This document shows positions 51,280-58,016 of a DNA stretch of 64,000 nucleotides, one piece after another; position 1 is the stretch's first letter, and each line of letters starts with the position of its first letter. Made by a program: the position numbers and the translations under genes. Origin of the DNA: Ketobacter sp036337295 (GTDB lineage: Bacteria > Pseudomonadota > Gammaproteobacteria > Pseudomonadales > Ketobacteraceae); the NCBI GenBank assembly GCA_036337295.1, contig JAYZEN010000007.1, forward strand, positions 124,001 to 188,000, given 5' to 3'. A model generated the notes under the pieces. It did no database searches. It saw only the letters and a list, made by a program, of their open reading frames with translations, and was not told where the DNA came from.

Positions 51280-51825
51280 ATGACTGCAGCAGCCGAATTT
51301 ATTCCCGTAAAAGTCGCCGTATTGACCGTGTCGGATACCCGTACGGAAGCAACCGATACTTCCGGAAACCTGTTGGTGGAGAGCGTTACCGGTGCCGGCC
51401 ATGACGTAACGGACAAGCAAATTTCCCTGGATGATGTGTATCAGATTCGGGCCATTGTGTCGGCCTGGATTGCGTCGCCGGACGTGGAAGCGGTGTTGAT
51501 TACCGGGGGCACCGGATTCTCCGGTCGCGATACCACACCGGAAGCCGTCGCGCCGCTGTTTGATAAACAGATCGAAGGCTTCGGCGAGGTGTTTCGGCAC
51601 ATCTCCTTCAGCGAGATTGGCACTTCCACCGTGCAGTCCCGGGCCTTGGGCGGCCTGGCCAACAACACCGTGATTTTCTGCATGCCGGGCTCCACCAATG
51701 CCTGCCGCACGGCCTGGAATGGTATTATCCAGCAGCAATTGGACGCCACCCACAAACCCTGTAACTTCGTAAAACTCATTACCGAACGCCGGCTCAACGT
51801 CGACGCCTGTGAGACCCGCGGATGA
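51280..51825 (+). CDS. moaB: Molybdenum cofactor biosynthesis protein MoaB
   Basis: MoaB/MogA-family proteins adenylylate molybdopterin. Motifs are VAVLTVSDTRTEATDTSGNL, VLITGGTGFSGRDTTPEAV, ARALGGL-like SRALGGLANNTVIFCMPGST. The ATG at 51280 is preferred over a GTG at 51274. The stop overlaps the moeA start (ATGA). An unlabelled 47-bp gap separates it from moaA. Confidence 0.92.
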   Translation: MTAAAEFIPVKVAVLTVSDTRTEATDTSGNLLVESVTGAGHDVTDKQISLDDVYQIRAIVSAWIASPDVEAVLITGGTGFSGRDTTPEAVAPLFDKQIEGFGEVFRHISFSEIGTSTVQSRALGGLANNTVIFCMPGSTNACRTAWNGIIQQQLDATHKPCNFVKLITERRLNVDACETRG

Positions 51826-53045
51826 GTCATTGCGACAAACCGGGCTTGATGCCCATGGAGGAGGCCCTCGAGCGCCTTCTGCAGTCTGCTGTTCCTACTG
51901 TGGACACCCAGCAGATTCCCCTGGCGCAGGCACTGGGTCGGGTTCTGGCGCAGGATGTGGTGTCGGATGTACAGGTGCCCCCGGCCGATAACAGCGCGAT
52001 GGACGGCTACTGCCTGCGGCATGATGACTTGATTCCCGGCACAGAATATCCCGTATCCCAACGTATCGCGGCTGGCCAGGCGCCAGAGCCACTGCAGCCT
52101 GGCACTGTAGCACGTATTTTTACCGGGGCGGAGCTGCCCGCAAACGCTGACACCGTCGTTATGCAGGAGGATGTGACCGCCACCGGGGCCGGTGTCAGCG
52201 TCAATGTCACGCTCAAAGCGGGGGAAAATGTGCGTCCGGCCGGCCAGGATATCCAGCAGGGTCAGCGGGTGCTGGCCGCTGGAACCCGTTTGCGCCCCCA
52301 GGAATTAGGGCTGCTGGCCTCCGTGGGGGTGGCCAATATTGAAGTTTATCGACCTCTGAAAGTGGCGGTGTTGTCCACCGGAGATGAACTGGTTGAGCCC
52401 GGTACCCCATTGCGTGCCGGCCAGATCTATAACTCCAACCGTTACACCTTGATCGGCTTGTTGCAGGCCCTGGGGATGGAAATCCTCGATCTGGGCGTGG
52501 TACCCGATGGGCCAGTGGAAACAGAATCCGCATTCGTGCGTGCTGCCACGGAAGCGGATGTGGTGATCTCCAGTGGCGGTGTTTCGGTGGGTGAAGAGGA
52601 TCATGTCAGGGCGGCCCTGGAGAAGCTGGGTCGTCTGGCTTTCTGGAAGCTGGCCATCAAGCCCGGCAAACCGTTCACGTTCGGCGCCATCATGGACATC
52701 CCGTTTGTGGGATTGCCCGGTAATCCGGCAGCGGTGTTTGTTACCTTTGCTTTGTTGGTGCGGCCCTGGTTGCTCAAACTGCAGGGAGCCAACTCGGTTT
52801 TGCCCACGGAAGTGCGCGTGCCTGCCGCGTTCAGCACGCGCAAGCCCGGCAATCGCCAGGATTATTTACGCGCCCGTTTGGTGACTGGCGGGCAGGGGCC
52901 GCAGGTGGAGATCTATCCTAATCAGAGCTCGGGTGTATTGGCGTCTGCCTGCTGGGGCAACGGGTTTGCAGTGATCCCACCGGGTGAGGTTGTACAAGCA
53001 GGGGAGCCCGTGCGCTTTCTCCTGTATGACTCAGTGTTGTTCTAG
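51822..53045 (+). CDS. moeA: Molybdopterin molybdotransferase MoeA
   Basis: MoeA inserts molybdate into adenylylated molybdopterin. The pattern includes PPADNSAMDGYCLRHDDL, RIFTGAELPANADTVVMQED, TGDELVEPGTPLRAGQIYNS, SSGGVSVGEEDHVRAAL and FVGLPGNPAAVFVTF. At 407 residues the length is normal. It is the last moa/moe gene here. Its last 12 codons form the left arm of a 21-bp inverted repeat. Confidence 0.95.
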   Translation: MSHCDKPGLMPMEEALERLLQSAVPTVDTQQIPLAQALGRVLAQDVVSDVQVPPADNSAMDGYCLRHDDLIPGTEYPVSQRIAAGQAPEPLQPGTVARIFTGAELPANADTVVMQEDVTATGAGVSVNVTLKAGENVRPAGQDIQQGQRVLAAGTRLRPQELGLLASVGVANIEVYRPLKVAVLSTGDELVEPGTPLRAGQIYNSNRYTLIGLLQALGMEILDLGVVPDGPVETESAFVRAATEADVVISSGGVSVGEEDHVRAALEKLGRLAFWKLAIKPGKPFTFGAIMDIPFVGLPGNPAAVFVTFALLVRPWLLKLQGANSVLPTEVRVPAAFSTRKPGNRQDYLRARLVTGGQGPQVEIYPNQSSGVLASACWGNGFAVIPPGEVVQAGEPVRFLLYDSVLF

Positions 53046-53067
53046 GCATACAGGAGAAAGCGCACGG
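53008..53067. repeat. Perfect 21-bp inverted repeat at the moeA 3' end
   Basis: Bases 53008-53028, within moeA, are the exact reverse complement of 53047-53067, with an 18-nt loop that contains the moeA stop codon. The arms begin CCGTGCGCTT and CATACAGGAG. There is no T-run on either side, so this is not a simple Rho-independent terminator. It lies between convergent moeA and the acyl-CoA-binding-protein gene. Confidence 0.85.
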
Positions 53068-53080
53068 ATAGTCGACGGGA

Positions 53081-53344
53081 TTATTTTCGGAATTGTGCCA
53101 ACTTGCCGATGTAGGTTTCCATGGCCTGGTCAGAAGATGTGCCTTTCAGTTTTTCCCAGGCGCCGTACTTGGCACGGCCGACAAAGTCGGTAAGACCCGG
53201 TTTCTTGCCTTTGACATCCCCTTCGGTAGCCTGTTTGAACAGTGCATAGAACTCCAGTTTTAGATTGTTATCCGGCTTGAAGTCCCCTTTGCCGGATTGA
53301 ACAAAATCCACCGCGTCTTGAAATTGTTGTTTAAGTTCGCTCAT
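53081..53344 (-). CDS. Acyl-CoA-binding protein (ACBP)
   Basis: The 87-residue four-helix protein matches the ACBP family: LKQQFQDAVDFVQSG, KLEFYALFKQATEGDVKGKK, and AKYGAWEKLKGTSSDQAMET with the conserved Tyr, Lys and Trp of the CoA site. It would bind long-chain acyl-CoA esters in the cytoplasm. ACBPs are universal in eukaryotes but patchy in bacteria. The ATG at 53344 (MSELKQQ) is the family-typical start; an upstream in-frame start at 53356 is less likely. Confidence 0.92.
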   Translation of the reverse strand: MSELKQQFQDAVDFVQSGKGDFKPDNNLKLEFYALFKQATEGDVKGKKPGLTDFVGRAKYGAWEKLKGTSSDQAMETYIGKLAQFRK

Positions 53345-53420
53345 GAAGGTGATCACCTGTTGTCGTTGTTGTGGCCATCATTATAGGGATTCCCCTGTGG
53401 GATGCATCCGTCAATGGTGT

Positions 53421-53441
53421 ACTGGTGTGCTCAACACCGGT
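53421..53441. promoter_or_regulatory. 8-5-8 inverted repeat in the divergent acbP/DUF2789 gap
   Basis: ACTGGTGT (53421-53428) and ACACCGGT (53434-53441) pair with one G-T wobble around GCTCA. It lies between divergently transcribed genes and could be an operator for a dimeric repressor or just a hairpin. Confidence 0.35.
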
Positions 53442-53566
53442 AGTGTCATGTCCATTGGCAATGGTGGTGTAAACGGTTATGGGGAATTTGTCTAAGAGAA
53501 AACTGGCGCAATTGGCCGGCAACGTGCAGGATGTAATGAGAAACACAGCCAGTTGGAGCGTATCTT

Positions 53567-53800
53567 ATGGATTCCGTGTACTACTCAATGTGTAACTTAT
53601 TCAAGCAGTTAGGATTACCCAATGAGCCGGAAAACATTGACGAATTTATCAGTCGGCATCGGGCACTATCCGATGGCGTACGCATTGAGCAGGCTCCTTT
53701 CTGGAGCGACTCCCAGGCTCAATTCCTGAAAAGCGCCATTGAAGAGGATTCAGAGTGGTGCGAAGCCGTGGATCAACTGGATGCCAGGTTGCGTTACTGA
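53567..53800 (+). CDS. DUF2789 family protein
   Basis: The 77-residue protein has the family pattern: an N-terminal LFKQLGLPNEPENIDEFISR, then LSDGVRIEQAPFWSDSQAQF and a C-terminal EDSEWCEAVDQLDARLRY. Members are small helical cytoplasmic proteins of unknown function. GGAG lies upstream of the ATG at reasonable spacing. It is monocistronic. Confidence 0.85.
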   Translation: MDSVYYSMCNLFKQLGLPNEPENIDEFISRHRALSDGVRIEQAPFWSDSQAQFLKSAIEEDSEWCEAVDQLDARLRY

Positions 53801-53974
53801 TCGGTGGTGAGCCCCGGCATTTATCATTTTCTTTCCATATTTCATTAAAATTGTGGCTGGATGGCCGGTCATGACCATTTTGTCGTGCGCGCTTGTGGAC
53901 GTCCTACACTCAGGCAATTAGCATTAAGCGTTTTGAAAGACCCCAGCCCCATAGCACCACTAGAAGTGTGAAAT

Positions 53975-54535
53975 ATGAAACAACTACCGCAACTCAATCT
54001 TGGCGACTTCAATATAGGCTCTCTCAATATAGGTTCGCTCAAACGCCCCTATGTGGCCCTGATGATGGATGTCATCGGCCGGGGACTCGAAGCCGCCAGC
54101 CAGGTGGATTCAACCATTCAGAGGGAAGTTCAAAAACTGCCGGACGGGTTCATGTTCGATATGCGGGCGTTGCCCAGTGGCCCCAGCCTTGTGATGGAAA
54201 AAACCGCTGATGGCAACCTGAGCTACATTGGCAGTGAAGCCCCCCGCAAACCCGATATGTCCCTGAAATTCAAGCATCTCAATCACGCATTCCTGGTTGT
54301 TTCTTTTCAGGAGGGCACCGCCCGCGCACTTGCCAACGATCGCATCCTGCTGGATGGTGAAGTTGCCCACGCCATGAAACTGGTGCGTTGCCTGAACCGA
54401 ATGGAAAGCCTGATCTTGCCGAAATTTGTGGCCGTCAGGGCCTTGAAACGATACCCGCAACTGTCGCTGAAACAGAAACTGTCCGATGGTGGCAAAATTT
54501 ACTCGCGTTTAGCAAAGAATCTGGTTTGGGGTTAA
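53975..54535 (+). CDS. Uncharacterised protein, possibly SCP2-like
   Basis: The 186-residue product has no signal peptide or membrane helix. The middle (LKFKHLNHAFLVVSFQEGTA and RALANDRILLDGEVAHAMKL, about 92-135) has the feel of an SCP2 sterol-carrier-like lipid-binding domain; this match is weak. The N-terminus holds a short tandem duplication (FNIGS-LNIGS) from a 15-bp DNA repeat. The stop is 4 bp before the iron alcohol dehydrogenase start, so the pair is almost certainly co-transcribed and may share a substrate. Confidence 0.7.
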   Translation: MKQLPQLNLGDFNIGSLNIGSLKRPYVALMMDVIGRGLEAASQVDSTIQREVQKLPDGFMFDMRALPSGPSLVMEKTADGNLSYIGSEAPRKPDMSLKFKHLNHAFLVVSFQEGTARALANDRILLDGEVAHAMKLVRCLNRMESLILPKFVAVRALKRYPQLSLKQKLSDGGKIYSRLAKNLVWG

Positions 54536-54539
54536 TACC

Positions 54540-55724
54540 ATGACAAAATCCTATTATGAATTTTTCTGTCCGGTCAAAATTGTGGCCGGCAACGCCGCCC
54601 TTGAGCACATTCCCCACGAGCTGCTCACACTGGCCGCTTCACGGCCCATGATCATCACCGACAAAGGTGTGCGGGGTGCAGGTTTGATTGACCATGTGCT
54701 GGGTGCTTTTGCGGAAAGCGGCATGGACGTGGTGGAAATCTACGATGACGTGCCGCCGGATTCGTCCACCACGGTGGTGACCCAGATCGCCAAGCTTTAT
54801 CGTGACAGCGGCTGCGACTCGATTATCGCCGTGGGCGGTGGTTCTGTGATTGATACCAGTAAGGGCGTTAATATCCTGGTGTCGGAAGACGGTGATGACC
54901 TGACAGCGTTTTCCGGAGTGGGGGTGCTGACCAAACCACTGAAGCCCTTCTTTGTGGTGCCCACCACGGCGGGCACCGGGTCTGAAGTGACGCTGGTGGC
55001 GGTGATCGCCGATCCGGAACAGGGCGTGAAGTTGCCCTTTACCTCCTATTTCCTGTTGCCCAACGCTGCGGTTCTCGATCCCCGCATGACCCTCACCCTG
55101 CCGGCCCACATCACAGCGATGACAGCCATGGATGCCATGACCCACGCGGTGGAGGCGTTCACCGGCATGGGCAAGAACCCCATCAGTGATGCCTATGCGG
55201 TGTCTGCCATCAAAAAAATCAGTGAAAACCTGATGCAGGTGCTGAACACACCGGACGATGCCGATGCCCGCCTGGAATTGGCCCAGGCCTCCACCATGGC
55301 AGGCATCGCCTTTTCCAACTCCATGGTGGGCTTGGTGCATTCCCTTGGGCATTCCCTGGGTGCGCTCTGCCATCTGCCCCACGGCCTGTGCATGAACCTG
55401 TTCCTGCCCTATGTGCTGGAGTACAACCTGGCGGAGCGGGGGGACGTCATCGGTGAGCTGTTGCTGCCGTTGGCGGGAGCGGAGGTCTATGCCAGGACTC
55501 CGCCCGCTGAACGTGGCCGGGCGGCCATCAATACCCTGCGCGAGATCCGCGATGAGCTGTATCGCCGTTGCAAGCTGCCCCGCAGCCTGTCAGAAACCGG
55601 CAAGGTAAGCCGGGACCAGATTCAGAAACTTGCCGAGATGGCCCTGGATGACGGGTCCATTATTTTCAACCCGGTGGAAGTGGATCTGGATGATGCGATT
55701 TCGGTGCTGGAGAAAGCCTGGTAA
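54540..55724 (+). CDS. Iron-containing alcohol dehydrogenase
   Basis: This group III (iron-dependent) NAD(P) dehydrogenase has the GGGSVIDTSKG nucleotide motif near residue 98, TTAGTGSEVT, and metal ligands in MDAMTHAVEAFTG and HSLGHSLGALCHLPHG. The length of 394 residues is standard. Substrate range is not set by sequence; candidates include medium or long-chain primary alcohols. It follows the SCP2-like gene by 4 bp. Confidence 0.9.
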   Translation: MTKSYYEFFCPVKIVAGNAALEHIPHELLTLAASRPMIITDKGVRGAGLIDHVLGAFAESGMDVVEIYDDVPPDSSTTVVTQIAKLYRDSGCDSIIAVGGGSVIDTSKGVNILVSEDGDDLTAFSGVGVLTKPLKPFFVVPTTAGTGSEVTLVAVIADPEQGVKLPFTSYFLLPNAAVLDPRMTLTLPAHITAMTAMDAMTHAVEAFTGMGKNPISDAYAVSAIKKISENLMQVLNTPDDADARLELAQASTMAGIAFSNSMVGLVHSLGHSLGALCHLPHGLCMNLFLPYVLEYNLAERGDVIGELLLPLAGAEVYARTPPAERGRAAINTLREIRDELYRRCKLPRSLSETGKVSRDQIQKLAEMALDDGSIIFNPVEVDLDDAISVLEKAW

Positions 55725-55747
55725 GGCACTGGGCTGGAGAGGCCGTC

Positions 55748-55993
55748 GTGAGTGAGAGCCCGTTCAGTGTCCATAACCTGACCTGGACGGGACCCTCTGA
55801 TGAATTGCGTGATGAGCTGGGGCTGGACTGGGCGGAGCTGGAAGCCGGTGGCTTACAGCGCGCTTTCAAACTCCTGGCGGTTCAGGGTGGGCCCCTGGAA
55901 ATTGGCTTTGCGGGCCTGGGTGCCGGGCTTGTATTCCGCCAGTTTGCGCTGGATATCTTCCTTGTTCACCATGACCACCTGCTTTGGCATTGA
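55748..55993 (+). CDS. Possible small protein, antisense to the next gene
   Basis: A GTG start with GGAGAGG six bases upstream opens an 81-codon frame 23 bp after the alcohol dehydrogenase. The first 35 codons (ending in ELGLDWAELEAGG) show GC-rich third positions like real genes. The remainder is exactly antisense to the minus-strand small gene at 55853-56047 and looks like its shadow. It may be a real short gene whose own stop was lost, or chance. Confidence 0.3.
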   Translation: MSESPFSVHNLTWTGPSDELRDELGLDWAELEAGGLQRAFKLLAVQGGPLEIGFAGLGAGLVFRQFALDIFLVHHDHLLWH

Positions 55994-56047
55994 AGCCCGG
56001 GCTTGAATCTTTTTCTTCTTCAAGTGAGTCTGAATCAGTTTGATCAT
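55853..56047 (-). CDS. Small basic protein of unknown function
   Basis: The 64-residue protein is Lys/Gln-rich (HLKKKKIQARASMPKQVVM, then NKEDIQRKLAEYKPGTQARK) with no membrane segment. GAGGTT precedes the ATG and third-codon positions are GC-biased, supporting a real gene. It is antisense to the 3' part of the plus-strand frame from 55748. Could be nucleic-acid binding by charge; I do not recognise it. Confidence 0.55.
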   Translation of the reverse strand: MIKLIQTHLKKKKIQARASMPKQVVMVNKEDIQRKLAEYKPGTQARKANFQGPTLNRQEFESAL

Positions 56048-56372
56048 GCTGAGTAACCTCGATTAACCTCAATTAACCGCTCGTATAACCGTACAACTAG
56101 CCTTATCAGTCCCAGGGAATACCCGAATGGGCTTGGTATGCTGAGCGCTGTTTGTTTTTTTCATTTAGCGGTTTGTTGTAGTTAGTGTAAATTGCGCTGT
56201 CGAAGTGGAGTAGCGGCAACCTTCAAAAGTGTTAAGAGTGTCAAAATCTGACAGGGGTGGTCGCCAACAACTGTGAACCCGGTAGCAAAAGCGCCTGGAT
56301 ACGGCACTGATTGACGAATTTTGACAGTCTGTTCATTAAGCAATATTGGTTAGGGGGCGCTGGTTTTTGGTT
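56048..56372. other. Intergenic region upstream of cmoM
   Basis: This 325-bp gap is richer in A/T than its surroundings. It holds the promoters of the small minus-strand gene and of cmoM. No gene or strong stem-loop is seen. Confidence 0.5.
56321..56349 (+). promoter_or_regulatory. Candidate sigma-70 promoter for cmoM
   Basis: A perfect -35 TTGACA (56321-56326) is followed after 17 bp by TATTGG (56344-56349), a weak -10. It lies 24 bp before the cmoM ATG. Confidence 0.4.
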
Positions 56373-57143
56373 ATGGATCGCAATTTCGATGACCTGGCGC
56401 TGCAGTTTTCCCAGCGGATCTACAGCGGCACCAAAGGCAGTATTCGGCTGGCGGTTCTCGAGCGGGATCTGCAGGAGGTCATGGGCGATCGCCTGGCGCA
56501 GCCGCTGAGGATACTCGATGCCGGAGGGGGGGAGGGGCAGTTCTCCCGCAAACTGGCGCAAGCCGGCCATCATATCACGCTCTGTGATCACTCCCGCGTG
56601 ATGGTGGACAATGCCCGGCTGGCGGCGCAGGCTGAACAGCTGGATCAGCATTTCACCTTTATCTGCGATGCCATCCAGCGGCTGCCGGCACCGGCACAAC
56701 CTTACGACCTGATTCTGTGTCACGCAGTGTTGGAGTGGGTGCAGGATTGGCAGGGTCTGCTGGCCATTCTACAGGGCTGGCTGACACCTGGCGGCCATCT
56801 TTCGCTGATGTTTTATAATCGCCATTCCACGGTGTTCCGCAGTCTGGTGCGGGGTTATTTTGATCGCGTGAGCAACGACCAGGTGCAGGGCAGTGGCAAG
56901 GGGCTGACACCGCTCTATCCGCTGGAGCCCGACCCTGTGGTGAATTTCCTGTCGCAGCAGGGTTGGCAGATAGATTGCCAAAGCGGGGTGCGGGTGTTTC
57001 ACGACTACATGCACAAAGACATCCAGAGCCGGCGTTCTGCAGAAGACATCATCGCATTGGAAAAGCGCTTTTCCCGGCAGGAACCCTATCGTTCCCTGGG
57101 GCGCTACTACCACGTCATGGCGCGGCAGGCGGAGCCATCCTGA
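56373..57143 (+). CDS. cmoM: tRNA 5-carboxymethoxyuridine methyltransferase CmoM
   Basis: CmoM methylates the carboxymethoxy group on U34 of certain tRNAs. The start MDRNFDDLALQFSQRIY is nearly that of E. coli CmoM, as are TKGSIRLAVLERDL, the SAM motif LRILDAGGGEGQFSRKLA, ILCHAVLEWV, LSLMFYNRHS, SGVRVFHDYMHKD and the final FSRQEPYRSLGRYYHVMAR. The ATG at 56373 is the family start; 56346 is rejected. The DUF1499 gene follows closely. Confidence 0.94.
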   Translation: MDRNFDDLALQFSQRIYSGTKGSIRLAVLERDLQEVMGDRLAQPLRILDAGGGEGQFSRKLAQAGHHITLCDHSRVMVDNARLAAQAEQLDQHFTFICDAIQRLPAPAQPYDLILCHAVLEWVQDWQGLLAILQGWLTPGGHLSLMFYNRHSTVFRSLVRGYFDRVSNDQVQGSGKGLTPLYPLEPDPVVNFLSQQGWQIDCQSGVRVFHDYMHKDIQSRRSAEDIIALEKRFSRQEPYRSLGRYYHVMARQAEPS

Positions 57144-57185
57144 GCCATGAGCCAGCACACAAACAACCCGCAATCAGGGGGTAAA

Positions 57186-57905
57186 ATGGATAAATTCATG
57201 AAACTGGTACCGGTGCTGTTGCCGCTGGCGGTGGTGGTGGCGCTCAGTTTTCCGGTGCTCGCCCTCGGTGTGCGCTTTGGCTGGTGGGGCCTGGCACTGG
57301 CACTGCCGCTGTTGGCAGGGGCGGCACTCACGGCAGCGATTATGCTGGCGTTGGCTGGGGTGGCCGTGCTCCTGGCATTGCGCCGGCACTACAGGCAGGC
57401 CACGCAACAAGGGGTCTGGGTAATCCTGGTGCTGGCGGTACCGGTGGCCATGGTCTTCCATTTTGGCCTGAAGGCCAGCCAGGTGCCGGTGTTGTATGAC
57501 ATCGCCACCACCTGGGATAACCCGCCGCCTATCTCATCGCAACGCCCGCCAGGGGCTAATCCGCCGCAGTCTGCCGCGTCGAATCGTGAGCCCCAGCAGG
57601 CGTTCTACCCTGACCTGGGGCCGCTCATGCTGGCGGAGGACAAGGCCAAGGTTGTGGCCAGAATCCAGCAGGCAGCCAGCGAGCTGGGTTGGCAGATCGT
57701 GGCGGTGGACCCTGATCTTGGCCTGGTGGAAGCCACGGACACCACCTTTTGGTTTGGCTTCGTGGACGATATCACCGTTCGGGTTACCGGGCTGGCGGAA
57801 GGTGGCTCGCGGGTGGACGTGCGTTCCGTGAGCCGGGTTGGCAAAAGCGACCTGGGTAAGAATGCGGAGCGAATTCGCGCCTTTTTAGCTGAGCTACGTG
57901 TCTAA
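57186..57905 (+). CDS. DUF1499 membrane protein
   Basis: Two to three hydrophobic segments in the first 95 residues (VPVLLPLAVVVALSFPVLAL; ALALPLLAGAALTAAIMLAL; VWVILVLAVPVAMVFHFG) precede a C-terminal DUF1499 domain (about 145-239) with LGWQIVAVDPDLGLVEATDT and DVRSVSRVGKSDLGKNAERI. The domain's function is unknown. The ATG at 57186 has AGGGGG upstream; an ATG at 57147 is an alternative adding 13 residues. It is probably co-transcribed with cmoM. Confidence 0.8.
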   Translation: MDKFMKLVPVLLPLAVVVALSFPVLALGVRFGWWGLALALPLLAGAALTAAIMLALAGVAVLLALRRHYRQATQQGVWVILVLAVPVAMVFHFGLKASQVPVLYDIATTWDNPPPISSQRPPGANPPQSAASNREPQQAFYPDLGPLMLAEDKAKVVARIQQAASELGWQIVAVDPDLGLVEATDTTFWFGFVDDITVRVTGLAEGGSRVDVRSVSRVGKSDLGKNAERIRAFLAELRV

Positions 57906-58016
57906 CTTATTGATGTTCTGAAATAAATTGTAATCAGACCTGTTCCAGGCCAGGTTCTAAGCTATGATTTAATGAACTTGGGGACTTGCTTAAGATGACC
58001 ATTTGACCGTTTTTTT

